From Mantamonas sphyraenae (Eukaryota > CRuMs > Mantamonadidae): DNA of 64,000 bases. A program made the translations under genes and the position numbers. The notes beneath the pieces were generated by a model. That model was given only the letters and a program-made list of their open reading frames with translations, was not told the DNA's origin and made no database searches. How positions within the stretch are numbered: position 1 is the first letter of the stretch; every line of letters begins with the position of its first letter. Shown here one piece after another: positions 1 to 13,636 of this stretch. The stretch covers positions 186,001-250,000 of the forward strand of contig JAPMXV010000010.1 in the NCBI GenBank assembly GCA_026936335.1. The letters are read 5' to 3'.

Positions 1-1384
1 GACAAGGACATGTCCTCGTGTCAGGTGTGTCGCACCACGTTCACCCTCACCACACGCAAACACCACTGCAGGCACTGCGGTCGTCTGGTCTGCAAGCGTT
101 GCTCCCCCAACGAGATGGTCATTGCCAAGTTTGGCCTCACCAAGAAGGAGCGTGTCTGTGTCGAGTGTGAGGTTGTCCTCAAGCAACAATCGGGCATTGC
201 CCAACGCCAGCAAAGCGATTCCGGGGGCTCCTCCTCCTCCTCCTCGGGAGCCTCTCGGCTTCCTCGTCGGGATCATCCTCGAAAAAGTCATCCAAAACCG
301 GATCAGGAAGGCGAAGGTGATTGAGAGAGAGAGAGTGTGTGTGTGTGTGTGTGTGTGTGAAGGGAACACACGGATGGAGGGTGTGTGTGTGTCATAGGGT
401 GCAATGAATGGCGTCAATGCAGGCAACGCTTTCAGCTACGCAATGTTCCGACGGGCCACGAGCAGCATCAGCAGCAGCACACGTGCGGTGTATGTCGAGG
501 CACGCGCCGGATTGAGCACACACAGTCTGTGTGTGATGGAGGAGGGTGGAGAGCAGGGTGCCGGGCGTGGGCAGGTGTCAAAGGAAATGCGAGAGCGCTT
601 CAACTTTACGGAGGGCAGTGGAGGACGTGGAGGGGGAGGACGAGGAGGACGGGGTGGGGGACGAGGAGGTGGAGGACGGGGACGTGGTAGGGGACGAGGA
701 GGTGGACGTGGACGTGGACGAGGGGGACGTGGGCGAGGAGGAGGAGGAGGGGGAAGGGGACGGGGACGGCAACCACGGGAGCAGCAGGGGGAAGAGATCT
801 ACGAGCCGGCTGAGGAACGGTACGGACAGCAACAGCAGCAGGGACACAAGTGGACGGAGGACATGGATCACAGCATGTTTGAAGACGCATTGGAGGACGA
901 GGGAGGACTGGGAGGGTCGTCGTCGGGCACAGGCAAGACGGCGCAGGTGAGCGGACGCAACGCACGCATGCAGTCGCGCTCGGGGTTGCATCGCACAGGC
1001 AAGCTCAATGTACAGGGATCACGGGACGCACTGGCACGACGCAGGAACAGGCCAGCCCCCAAGTTTGTCACGCTCGAGTCCAGTCTGGACGAGCTCAACT
1101 TTGACAACGAAGACGAGCTGGCGGCCGAATCCGCCGCTGCCGCCTCGGGCGCCTCCGCTGACGGCAGCAGCGACAGTGGCGAGTCTGTGAAGCAGCAGCT
1201 GATGGTCTTGCAGACACAGGCTGGAGTGCAGAGTGCATGGGCGCAGCAGAGTCTGGATATGGCTGCCAAGGTGCTTGCACGCAACGGACGCTGGACATCA
1301 CAGGACAGGCTCTTTTTTATGAGCAACTGGGCGGATGATATCAAGGCCTATGATGAGGCACTTCAGCGAACAGGCGCAGGGTGA
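1..1384 (+). CDS. FYVE zinc-finger / RGG-box protein, 5' end outside the window
   Basis: The open frame runs in from base 1 without a stop, so the ATG at 10 is probably internal and the N-terminus is missing. A FYVE finger comes first: paired CxxC motifs and the core RKHHCRHCGRLVC, close to the phosphatidylinositol-3-phosphate-binding R(R/K)HHCR signature. An intron fits 317-422 (donor GTGATT, acceptor ATGCAG, with a (GT)n run at about 335-358), because that acceptor restores the frame. Exon 2 (423-1384) has a long Gly/Arg RGG-type tract (about 612-770), typical of RNA-binding low-complexity regions, then acidic and Ser-rich sequence ending in a short helical C-terminus. The visible part is 425 residues. 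FYVE plus RGG suggests an endosomal protein that also contacts RNA; that is inference. It converges on the BEACH gene with 171 bp between stops, a gap holding only a pyrimidine-rich stretch. Confidence 0.75.
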
Positions 1385-1555
1385 AGGGGAGGAAGAGGCT
1401 GCGTGAGTGGGGGAGGTGTGAGGAGGGTGTGGGGCGGCGTGGAATGGATTCTCTTCGTCGACGTTTGAGTTGTGCTGTGGATAGACAGTGGTGGTGTTGG
1501 TGTATCTGCTGTGACCTTCCCTTCCATTCCTTCTCTCTCTCTCCCTCTCTTCTCA

Positions 1556-4500
1556 TCACAACCCCAACGCAGTCATGGTGCTGGCCACCAGGGCGGCGTT
1601 GTTTGCACTGGCATTGCCCTTTGCAAACACCAGCAGCTTGCCATCCTCCAACCCGACCATGAGGTTATTCTGATCCGGGGTGATGGTCAGCGAATGCACG
1701 GGCGACTTGACGGGATACTTGTGCACAATGTCCAGCTCCGGCAAGCGACGCACAACCACGGTGGACTTTTCGCCGCCGGTGACCAGAAACTCGCCATTGC
1801 TGGTGACATCCATGGCCGTGAGGCGTTCGTAGGTGTCCTTGACATGCAGCAGCTTACCGTTGATGGAGTACACATGCAGCAGCAGGTCTTTCCACGAGTA
1901 GGCCACCACGAGGCCCTCGCTGCTCAACACCATCATGTTGATGGCCCCTCCGTTGGGACGGAACAGTGAGCGCACATACGTGCCCTGTCTCAGCGTGTGG
2001 ATGATGACACTGCCGTCTGCAGACCCAGACACCACCAGATCCAGCTCGTTGTTCACACACACACACGTCACCTCGTCATCATGGCCCGACAGCACGTGTC
2101 GTGGCCTGTTCTCCACATACAACACCCCGTTGACCGTTTCCAGGTCCCACACCAGCAGTGTGGTGTCGCGCGACCCCGTCACCAGCGTGCGGTTGTCCTG
2201 GCCCGTGGCAAGACAGGTCACCACGTCCTTGTGCGACAGCACACTCTGCACCAGCTTGCTGTTGTCCACCTGGTGCACCTTGAACGTGTCGTCCCAGTAC
2301 CCGCAGCTGAACATAAACTTGCCATCGCACGACAGCTTGAAGTTTTGGTTCACGGGGCCGTTCTCGCTGGCAAACGCCACGCCGATGCGGTTGCGTGCAC
2401 TCAGGATGGGGTCAAACTCAAACGTGAACGGCGACCCCTGTGCGTTGGGTGTGGTGGGCAGCCATCGATGGCACGCCATCACATGCTGCCTGTCCACCGT
2501 CACAATGCGATCCGGCACACCCATGTGCGAGTACAGATTCAAGTTGTTCGACCTCTCCGGCAACGCCACACACTCCACCGCACTCTTTGCCACCTGCAGA
2601 AAGTATGCACGCAGGCTCTCCGGCGCCTCAAACAGGTGTTCATCCAACACCGAGCGTTCGTCACGTGCCACGTGCGGCTTCTTGCTCAGCTGCGACGGCG
2701 TCTGCCCAAAGTTGTCAATCTGTGCCTCTGTGGCCTTGCGCAACACAGGATCCTCGATGGCGTCGATGTCCACCGCTCCTTCGTACGTGAGGTAGTAGAA
2801 CACGTTGTACGCCTCCACTGCTGCCTCGCCACGTTGCTTGTATCCAAAGATCAGGTCGATCCAGTGGTGCAGATGGTCGCTCACGTAGTCGCTCTCCAGT
2901 GCGGCTGCCATCGTACGTGTCACCTCCTCCGGACTGTGAGCCCACGCAGGCAACACAACCTCGCTGATGTCCTCGCCCGTCTGCTTGCGGCCCAGATCGA
3001 TCTTGTCTGGATTCTCAAACATCTCGGGCAGGTAGAAGAACTCTGGGATCAGTTCACGCACGTCCGACGTCGAGTTCATGCAGTTGTACCACGTCTGCGG
3101 CAACGAGTGGAACAGGCGGTCTGCGTGGTCGAAACGACCCCCCTGCAGCTTGATTGCCAGCGTCGTGAACGGCTCCAGGCGGATCAGGTAGTACAACACC
3201 GTGCCTGCACTCGAGTAGTGTGTCCCGTAGAAGAACTTGGGAATCACAGGGTCGTCAAAGTACGTGTAGCGTTCGCAAAATTCGTTGAAACGGCGCTCGG
3301 ATCCCAGCGCCCCGATGGGTTTGCTCAGGTCTCGGTACACGCTGGGGTCGTTCAGGTCGATCTTCTCCGCGTTGTACTCCGACAGGATCCACGGGAACAC
3401 GGGATATTGCGTCAGGTCGTTGTATGTGCGTCCAGCCATGGTGTTGAGGTACATCAGATACTCAAAGTTGCTGATTGCACGTCGCTTCCACAGCTGCGTG
3501 ATCGACGACATCTTCTTGAACCGATCCATGGGACTGCGGCTTTCGTGTACAATCAGGTTGGCCGGCCGCTGGCTCAGGATCTTGCTGAACGCCTTGTTGC
3601 GTCTCTTCTTCTTGCCAAAGTTCAGGAAGTAGTTGGTGTGATCCGTCAGGAACAATTCGATCGCAGCTGGCCGCAGCAGGTATCGACGCGTGTAGATCTC
3701 TCGAAGGTCGTCCAGCGGCCATGTCATGTCCATCACCTCGTCCTTGTCCTTGCCCGAAGACGGCGTGGCCGATGCCGATGCCGATGCGGACGAGGACGAC
3801 GAGGACGACGACGACGAAGAGCCTCCTTCCGCGTCTCCTCCCTCCTCGCCGTCTTCCACCTTTTGCTCCTCACGAAAGTAGATGTGGGTGCTTGTGATCT
3901 CCAGTGTGCCTGGGGTCACAGTGAGCGGGGTCACCAACTCGCAATACACAGGCGGCATGACTGTCTTTTCCTCCACGGTGTTGCCCGACACACTCTCCTC
4001 CTCTGCCTTTTGTTCGCCCATGATGGATTCCCACTCGCTGTCGTCAAAGTCTTCGGTGGCATCCTGGGACACCAGCTTGATGCCACTGAGGCTCTGTTCC
4101 ACGTTCTCGCTCCACTCGCCGTCGAGCTCGCCTGCATCGCCCTCGCCCTCCGTCTCCCCATCCTTGCTGACCTCCTCGTAGCTGTTGACCGCATCCTTGT
4201 GGTCCTCAAAGTTGTAGTTGCGCTTCAACTTGCGCCTGCGCCGCTGGTAGTCCTCGGCAAAGTCCAGCTTCCAGTGCACATCGCCCTTCTTCACGCGATG
4301 CACACCCCACGCGGCACGCTCGTTTGTCAACGCACGCGAAATCACACGCCAGTTCGCACGTGCCAGCCTGCTCGTCTCCTTGTACGCTCCCAACCAGTTG
4401 AACCGGTTGATTTCCAGGTACGCATACGTCTGCACACTCTCCTGCAACTCCGACTCGCAAGCACGCTCCATGCGCATTTCCCGCTCGTCAGCCTCGGCTG

Positions 4501-7500
4501 CATACGTGCGTGCCGCCTCCAGCTGTTTCAACAGACATGCTTGCACGCCCGTGTACGCCGCCCGTTCCCGTGCCACCTGATCGGCCACAAAGGGCGATTT
4601 CTTCAGTGCATGCTGCCAATCGGCCTGGCCCACACGCTCCATAAACTCCACGTAGCCCGAGGTGTGGTACAGGAAGGGTTCTGCGTTGGCCAACAGACTC
4701 TCATCCTGTGCCGAACACACACGCTTGGCCAGCAGCGGGCGATGGTTACGCAACACCTCCTTAAAGGCGTTGACAAACTCCTGTTCCATGTCTGTGTACA
4801 GCTCCTTGGACAGCGAGTGGCCCCTGCGGATGGTGGAGCTGTCCTGGCCGTCCGCCATGCGATCTTGGTACGCCTCCACACGCTCTTGCATGGTCTCAAA
4901 CAGCACTGCCGTCGAGGTGAACACCCATCGCTCGTGTTCCTTCGGATGGAACTGTTGCACGTGGTACAGAAAGTTGCGCAGAGACGCCGAGGCGTTGACC
5001 ACACCCGTACGTCGGCTGTGCTCCGTCATCAGTGTCATCACAAACTTAAAGTACACACGCAGCATGCCTCCGTTGGCTTTGATGTGCGCCTTTTCCTTGT
5101 CCAGCGCCACCGTAAATGCCACATCCATGCCCAGCACCGTTTCCACACACGTGACCACCAGCTCCGCCAGGCTCTCGTGTACCCATACATCGTCCTCCTT
5201 GCACAAACCTGCACCCACATCCAAACTAAACATCGACGGTCCACTCACGCTTCCACTCCTGCTGCTTCCTCCGCTGCCGCTCGTCGATGACCCCTCCGCC
5301 GCTGATGATTCATGCTCGCCACCGGTATTGGACGCTGCTGACGGCGAAGCCGATCCACCTGCCAATGCAGACGACGACGACGAGGAGGATGACGATCCAC
5401 CTGCCAGCGCCGAAGACGACGATCCCGATGAACCGGTTGAGGCCAACGCCGACGACGACGTGGAGGATGATGATGATGACGAGGACGAGTCTGTGACTTG
5501 GGCGTCTGAGATGCCTCCAGACACACCGGAAGCGTCCGTGATCCCTGCGCTGAGGCTCGGATCGGCAGAGACGTTGATGGTGAGTCGGTTGCGGATGGAG
5601 GCCAAAGAGAAGCGGGAGTACTCGTCACGTGCGTTGTCCTGCTGAGATTTGTCGTTGATCTGTGCGTGGAGGGTGGACACGGTCGACAGCTGGAATCCCT
5701 GTGCGTATGCCCTGCGTTGGTACCCGTCACCGTTGGCACTGGGCACCACCTCCACATACGAAAAGAACACCGTCTGTTCGGCGAGCACAAGAACATGGAC
5801 CATGCTATCGATTGCAGGCACATAGTTGCCTTTCTTGTCACGCTTGCCCTTGAGGTTGCCCAGTGCCTTTTCTGCATCCGGCCTCATCTCCTCCAGCAGT
5901 TCCGACAACAGCGTGCTGGCCACACGTGGCCCATCCAACACCCCACGGTCTGCGTACATCTGCAACATGACCAACGTGTACTCCACCATGCGCCAGCCGC
6001 CTCGTTCGCTGCAGGACTCCTTCAGCAGGAGGACAAACAGGCGGTAGATGATGCTGCTGATGGCCACGCGTTCATCGTCGCCCTCGCTGCTGTTCAGCGT
6101 GTCTGCCAGCAGCGTAAAGAGCATGTCCTGCCACTGTGCCAGCCCCAACAGCATGCGCACGTTCTCGTCGCTGTTGGACAGCGTCAGCAGCAGATCGGTG
6201 AGGATCTTTTGACGCAGAAACAACGAACTGCTCACAGCCAAACGGAACATGACCGGCAGCGCAGCCGGGTTTTGGATGCGGAACTGCTCGTCGCTGTCCC
6301 ATGAAAGCTGGTACAGCTGCGGGTTGTCCATGGCCATGGCTTGCAGGGCAATGTACGCCTGTTCGCCAAACGGATACAGCGACAGCTGCTTGGTGAAGAT
6401 GAACATGCCCTCACTGGTGTCGAGGCGCATGTTGCGTCGCACCTGTGTGTTCTGATGCAACAGGTGCGCCACAATGCGCAGGCAGGTGACGCGCACCTCG
6501 TTGCTGTCCGAATGCAACAGCGACAGAAACACCTGAATGTCTCCACCCATCTGGGCCAGCACGGCGCTGAAGCGTGTGGCTGGTGTTTCCACCCACTGCT
6601 TGACCATGTGCAACACGTCGCCAATCATGCTGGGGTCGCTCTCACTGCACAGGAAGCGCAACACGCTGCTCACCTCCTTGTCGGTAAACCCCTTGGCCAC
6701 CAGCACGTTGAGGACCTTGAGCAGGGCGTCACGCAACTCAGGAATGGCAGACGCTTCGGGTCGCGTGGCAATCACCTCGTGGGTCACCTTGTGACGCACG
6801 TCTTCGGCCCCGTGGATCCTGCTGTCGTCCAGCTGCGGCGGCGTCACCCAGTAGAACATGCGCAGGACGTCCAGCAGCGACTGCACGCCAAAGTGTTTGC
6901 GCAGAAAGGTACGCTGCTCAGAGTAGAGCCGTTGCAGCTGGGTGAGGAGACCCACTTGCACGCTGGCGTCGGTGTAGATCCACAGGCGAAAGTCCAGCAG
7001 CACATTCAGCCACAGCTGGCGTCGCAGCTCGCCAAATACACACGCCTCTTCCATTTCCCACAAGATGCTAAGCACCTCCAGCGTCATGTGCTGCGGGCTC
7101 ACCTGTTGCATCAGGTGACTCACAACCGCAAAGCCGTCGCATCGCACCATCGTGTCCTGGTTGTTCTCGTTGTTGGTCAGCATGTCACGCAACAATCGGA
7201 ACACCTCGGCACTCAGGCGAGGATCCACCGTGTAGTCGATGGCCGCCGACGCATCCTTGGGTTGTGTTGGCTGATCCAGCTGCGGAAACAGCGGGAACAG
7301 CACCTTGACCCCACCCAAGCAATGGATGGTGTCCTTCACGTCGCGTGTCGAACACAGGAACATGTCCACCAGCTGTGCGTGGCGTGGCACCTTGCCACTG
7401 TTCAACTCCATGGGCGTGTTGTCCAGGCAGGTGTTGCTCACGCAGGCCTTGCTGTTGTATGCAAAGAACAGATGTGACGTCAGCGTACCGTCCAGGATGG

Positions 7501-10500
7501 GTGCACACTCTTCCGGCACGTTGTTCATGTCCGCCGGTTGGAAGGCGCCCATGTAGTTGGCGCCCAGGCGGTACATCAGCTCCACCTGCGACCCCTGCAG
7601 GCAGTCTGCGAAAAAGTACACAGCGCCCATTTGGCCGTAGAAGGGCGTCTCGCGATACAGGCGTGCGTTGGTTCCGGAAAAGTCGGCATTGCTGCCGATG
7701 CGGCACTCCACGAGGGGTTCAGACACGGTGGGATACTTCAGCGGGTGTTTCTGCACCATCACGCCGTTCACATACAGGCGCACCTCACTCTGGGCCCAGC
7801 GGGAGAAGCTGTGTGCGATGCACACGTGGTACCACGCGTTCTCCTCAAACACAAAGGGATGGAAGGCCACCGAGTGGTCCTTGCCCTTGTGGTTGACCAC
7901 CACCATGATTTCCTGCTGGTCAAAGTAGGCCTCCACACCCGTGCCGGCGCCATTGAGGAACGAGTACAGACGTGGCTGGTACTTGGGCTTCTGTTCGGGG
8001 TCCTCAAACGACTCCACACGCAGCCAGGTGGCAAACGAGTAGCCGCCCGAGGAGGGAAAGTCCTCGATGGGTTCCATGCGGATGCACGACGACACGCCGT
8101 CAAAGTCAAAGTAGTTGAAGGGGCCGTCGTCGCGTGCGGTCATGTTGCGCAGTGTGCGCAGGAGGGGCATCGAGGCACGCGGTCGAAAGTCGCCTGGCAG
8201 GGACTTGAGCAGAGAGAAGAGGTCGTGGAATTGGGACACGCTGGCACTGTGCATGCCCAGCTGCTCCACGATGGCCAACACCTTGTCCAGCAAATCCTTG
8301 TCGTCGACAATGGTGTATGCGTGGTCCGGTCGCACAAAAGCCAGAAAGTGGGAAATCAGGCCATGCTTGCAGCAGTGGCTCTTGTTCACCTTGCTCTTGC
8401 TCACCAGCATGAGCAGCTTGTCCAACATCGTGTGCTTCAGCGCAAGGCTAAAGTGAGGGAAGAGGAGAATGAGCAGGCTGAGGGCACGTGCGTTGGCCAT
8501 CTTGAAGCGCGTCTCGATATGAAAGTTGCCGTCGACGAGCAGATCAAACACACTGTCGAGGAGGGCCAGCGTGGGTTCGTTCTCGTAGGTGCGCAGCAGC
8601 AGGTTGGCCAACTGGTCGTAACCAATCCCCTCGGCAAAGTCGGCCTTGTTCTCCTCGTCGTCCTTCATCAGGTACGTGAGTGCGGATATGACCTCCAGAC
8701 ACAGGTTCTGGGCGCGGATGCGCTGCTGTGTGGGCACCGAGTCAAAGTTGAGGATGTTGACCAGCTTGATGAAGCAGGCGGCCATGCGGAAGGTGGTGCG
8801 GTGGCGAGGGTGGTTGTTCTCCAGAAAGGTGGACATGCCACGCAGCAGACGCACCACAAAGTCGTACTTGGTGGTCAGTGCCTCCAAGTGCAGACGTGCA
8901 AAGATGTCAAGGTAGCGGGAGAAGAGGTTGTACGCCGCCGGGTCGTCGGGTTGGCACACAGCCATGAGGGCGTAGATGTGGTTCAGAGCCAGCTCGCGGA
9001 TGGGCTCCTCAAACACAAGGTCGTACAGGGAGGTGACCAGGCGAGTGTCGTCGATGGCGGTGCGGTTGACGGCGGCACTGGTGAGGAAATGGTCGATGAT
9101 GCCCAAGGCAATGGAGCGCATCTGCATAAAAGGTACGACAATGCGAGGCTCCAGGCTATACGGCACAATGGGCGTGTTGCCTGTGGTGACACGGTGTGCG
9201 TTGGAGACGGTGGTGCAGAAGGGACACCACAGGGCGTGCGAGCACGTGTGCAGAGACATGAGTTTGACCAGCAGCGGCTGGGCCTTGAGCATGAGGAATG
9301 CGTGCTGTGTGCGTGAGCGCCTGTACATGGACACCACACGCAGGGACTCTGCAATCTGTCGGCCTGTGAACATGTCGTCCTGGTAGGCCTTAAGCAAACG
9401 CAGAAGCAACTCCACTTCGGGAATAACGTCGACGGGATCGTCCACTGTGGCCACACTCTCCACCAGGTTGAGTACCTGGAGCTTAAGTAACCTCATGGCC
9501 GTGGTGATGTGTTCCTCTGCAGCTTCGTTGACCTGTACACTCTGCGAGGAGGAGGACGACGCAGCCAATGAGTCCTCCGTCTCACCTGCCCCGAGTCCCA
9601 TGAACCCCCTTCGGCTCTGCGTCGTCTGACCCGTGCGTTTGCTGCCCACACTGCTCGTGCCTTGGATCTCTCCATTCATGGCGTCTTCGATCATGGACAG
9701 CAGGTCGATCGTTTCCTCAGTGTTTGCGACGCAGATGCCGGCTGCTCGTCCTCTCCCGGTGCTGTGCTCTCTTCACCCTTGCCTTGCGCTTGATCGGCGT
9801 CACTTTCGGTCCCCTCGCCGTTGTCGTCCTGCGGGCCATCTTGGCCATCCGCGGGATCGTTTCCGTTGCCGTTGTCCTCCTCCTTGGGAGTATCGGCTTG
9901 TTGCTCTTTGTCGTTGTCCTCCTTCTTGTCTTCCGTCTTTGCGTTGGTTGTGTGCTCGTCGTCCTCCTGGCCGATGTGTTGAATGACCACAGGCGGCGGG
10001 TCCTGGATGCGGAAGAAGAGGGGCGAGAGGGTGACGTCCCACAGGCCGAGTTTGCGGCAGATGGGCACAGAGGCAGGCACGTCACGCACGAGTTTGGAAA
10101 GAAGCTCGACGGTGTGGAACTGCAGCTCGCAGGTGGTTTTGGTGAAGGATTTGCGAGCCAAATTGTTGAAATGGTTGGCCTCGATGGACGGGCGGAACAC
10201 ATCGAGGAGGGTTTGCAGCACGCGTTCGTTGATGGGATTGTTGTGCCTGTTGATGAGGTTCTCCATCACCTGTGGCTTGTCCTGCATGTACGCAATGGTG
10301 GACCTGCGCAGCCTGGCCAGCGTATCGTCGCCATCCGCACCTGCGGCGCCTCCTCGGTGTCCATTTCGTCGTAGTTGAGCACAGAGTGGACCAGTGTTTT
10401 GCGCTTGTCGCCAAACGGGTCGTCGTCGTCGATGCCTTCATCGTCAGGGAAGGCAGACCCTGTGCCGCTGCTGCTGCTGCTCGAGGATGACGACGATGAG

Positions 10501-13500
10501 GATGAAGAGGAGGAGGAAGAAGAGGAGGAGGAAGATGACGATGAAGAGGAGGATGCACCTGCGCCACGACGGCCAAGCTTGTCCATGAAGCCATCCCTGT
10601 GGGTAGGGGCAGAGGCCTTGTTGATGACATTGTTCGCATGCGGGGTGGTGATGACGAGAGTGTACAGGATGCGAAAGAGCTTGGCGAGGATGGGGTTGCG
10701 TGAGGCTACGGGAGACTCCATGTTGGGTGCCTGTTCGGATTGGTGGTCGCCAAAGTAGAGCGACTGCGGGCGATAGTCCATGCAGGCGCAGACGTCGCCA
10801 CAGGAGAGGGCTTCGTAGTTGACATCAAAGGTACTGCTGTTTCCGTTGGCAGTGGTGCGGCTGCGCGAAAAGGTGACAGCCGAGGTACGCGGTGCGCGTG
10901 TGCTGCCGCCGTCGTGGTCGCCGTCGTTGTTGTGAAAGGCGCTGCTGAGGCGCACCTGTTTGGAGGCCAGAAATGCCCTTTCTGTCCCACTGGTGAGTCG
11001 TGTGCGTGTGCGTGGTCGCATGCCCGTGGGGCTGCTGGACCTGCTGCCGCCAGGGCTGCTTGCTTGGCTTCCGGGTGACGATTCGAGGCCGTTGCCGCCA
11101 TTGTCTGCGGGGCTTTCCTGGCTGCCGTCGTCCTGACCGTTGATCTGTTCCTCGTCGTCTGGGCACTCCTGTGTCCATGCAGGTGGGTCGTAAAAGTGGT
11201 TGACCGACTCGTACTCGTCGACCCAGGAGTCCAGGGCGAGGGCAAACGTGTGCGACGCCCACAGGATGAAACCCAGCAGATTGGACATGGCGCCTGTGTC
11301 TTCGTCGGTGAACTGTGCATAGTTGTTGGGGTCGGTGTCGCTGTGGAAGGGTGTGCGTGGTGCGTGTGAGGAACAAGATGTGCATCCACGTCTCCGGGCG
11401 GCGGGTTAAAACTTACATGGCTTCGCGGATGACCTGAAGGACGAGAGTCTGGTAGGAGAGCTCGACAAGGGGCGTGACGTCGTTTGCACCGACCTTGGGC
11501 CAGCCGATGCCTGTGAAGAGGTCGTGGAGATAGCCCGACTCGCCGAGTTCCCTGCGTGCGGACGGGGTGGCGTGGAGGAGGTTGCCAAGCACAGACAGGA
11601 GCAACTCTTGGGTTTCGATCTGAAAGGGCACTGAACAGGGAAAGGTGTGGAGGATGGTGCGGGAGGTGCGCAGGTTCTCCATGAGGACCTGCACGAGACC
11701 CATGTCGACAAACACCGAGTTTGCAATCTGTGCCGGAAGGACGTCTGAGCGTGTGACGACCTTGCTGCGGTGTTGGCGGGTGCCCACTTGGGTGGCCGGG
11801 TCCTGGTCTGCATAGCGCCACGCAAAGGTGGCGTCTGTGAAGTAGGCCGTGGCCTGCACGTACTGCTGCACCAGATATTGCAGGTACAGCACAAGACCCA
11901 ACGTAAACGGGTCTTCGTACTGGTTGATCACACTCGTGCGACTTGACATGGACGAGGCACTGGCCGATTCGTCGTCATTCTCCTCCGTCGTCATCGTCGT
12001 CGTCATCGTCGTTGTGGTTGTTCTCATTGTCGCCACTTGTGTTCTTGCGATCACGTGCCCCCGACGACGACGACGACGACGACGAGCCTGTCGATGAGGA
12101 CGGGTGTTTTGTACGTGTGTGGAGGTGGTGGTGGTGGCCCCCGTCATGGTGTTGCGTCGCTGCGAATTGTCGCCGCCCACGTGCAACATGGGGTTGGACA
12201 CACCGGAGAGACGTCCACTTCCATTGGTCAGGAAACCAATGCTGTCCACCTCCTGCAGCATGGCGGGTGTGACAATGGCACCGTCGTTGGCCAGCTTCAA
12301 GCTGTTTGAGCGACTTGCCAGCTCGCCGCCCAGCGCCTCCTCACGCAGGCTCTCTGTGCGCTTGTTGGACAGCGACGCACTATGGTTGCGTCGTGGATCA
12401 CGAGAGGAGGAGGAGGAGGAGGAAGAGGCGGCAGCAGCGGCAGCAGCCCCGCGTGCAAAGCTGGTGCGTGTGCGTCGTCGCTCCGAGCCCGAGCCACTGC
12501 GTCCCAAGCCGTCGTTCTCCACCATGGTCTTGACCATGAAGCTGAGTTTGGTGGTGGACAGTTTGATGAGTCGCACCAGGGCGTCGTGTGCGTCGTGGTG
12601 CAGCATGATTTTGCGGTTGAGGCTGCTGCGCGTGAGAATGCTGTACATCTGCACGAGCTCCCTGGCAATGCCCGTTGGCGGCTGGAAATACGCCTTGGGC
12701 GATGCTTCGTGTTCCTGTTCCATCTTCTTGAGCGCTGCACACCAGCACGTGGCACACATGGGTGCCCACCATTGTGTCAGTGGATGACTGTGTCGACGGC
12801 AAGAGGGCGCCGGAAAGGCGTCAAATGGGCTTACCTTTGAGGATGTCCTGAGCCTTGAGCTTGAAGATCTTTGCACACACAATGACGACGGCGGCAGGAT
12901 GGCCTGGTGGCCCTTGATGGTCGACAGTGGCCCTGCCCACCTGTCGGGATGACTCGTTGCTGTCCGCCTGATCCTCGTCGAGGTCCTGAAAGGCAAAGGT
13001 GCTGAACGCCGACTGCGTCGCCTCGGGATACCACTCGGCGTAGCGTTTGTTGAAGCGGCCCACAAACTCACGAAAGATGTCCTGTAGGAGGAGGGAGGGT
13101 GTGTGCGGGATGTGTGACGGGTGGATGGTCAGGGTTTGGAATGGGCGTTTGAGCAGGCGTGGGGCTGGCAGGAGGGGAAACGGGGGGGGGCTGGCCGCTT
13201 GGTTTGGCTGGCTGTGTTCCTGATCGAACGAACGACGCGTGGACCTTTCACGGGGCTTGGAAGACACCCAGGGATTCGGCGACGCGGGTAAGGGGGTGGC
13301 AAATGAACAAAGGAAGAAGAACAAACCTCATCTCCCGACGGTGAGCTGGTGTACTTTTGGTAGATGGACCACAGCTCGGCCAATTCTTGGTCTTCGGGCG
13401 TCGAGCCAAATTCGGTGCTATACTGCTGGCACTCGGCGCACAGGTGTGACGCTGTGCCACTGGCCGACGAGGACATGCGATTGGTGTGAGGCCGGTCGCC

Positions 13501-13563
13501 CGAGGCCTCGTCACCGTCCTCCTTGTCGTCCTTCTTGCCTATGATCGACTTGAAAAAGTCCAT
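1556..13563 (-). CDS. Giant BEACH-WD40 protein, LRBA/neurobeachin class
   Basis: One long gene of about 3,800 codons. Exons I can place: 13563-13327, 13081-12835, 12734-11417 and 11340 to about 10341, then a segment from about 10281 into the acidic linker near 9800, and a last exon to 1556. Phases match at the first three introns. From the ATG-like Met at 9694, a concanavalin-like lectin domain lies at about residues 530-650, a Ser/acidic linker at genomic 5290-5490, a PH-BEACH domain at about 1910-2030, the BEACH domain at about 2065-2330 (YNDLTQYPVFPWIL, HWIDLIFGYKQRG, NFGQTPSQL) and WD40 repeats to the end at 2712. NFGQTPSQL and FYYLTYEG are closer to neurobeachin/LRBA than to ALFY, and no C-terminal FYVE is present. 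BEACH proteins act in vesicle trafficking and lysosome or autophagy traffic. Frame changes at about 10282-10340 (a 59-nt GTGCGG...ATGCAG intron would fit) and about 9700-9800 are unresolved. Confidence 0.9.
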
Positions 13564-13636
13564 CGTGCGGCCTGTTCAGGTTGTTTGGTTGCCTGCGGGC
13601 TTGGCACCAAGGGCAATTGCAGTGCTTGGACAGGCC
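13564..13636. promoter_or_regulatory. Compact divergent promoter gap
   Basis: Only 73 bp separate the divergent start codons of the BEACH gene (13563, minus) and glycerate kinase (13637, plus). Both promoters and 5' UTRs must therefore overlap each other or the neighbouring coding sequence. I see no TATA box. Confidence 0.4.

Noticed and set aside
1997-5290. A 1,097-codon open frame antisense to the BEACH gene
   Set aside because: Same codon-bias shadow; it has no domains and overlaps the conserved BEACH and PH region.
9700-9800. A 35- or 62-nt intron joining the acidic linker to the main BEACH frame
   Set aside because: Two donor choices fit with one acceptor, and an indel fits equally well. 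I leave the junction unresolved.
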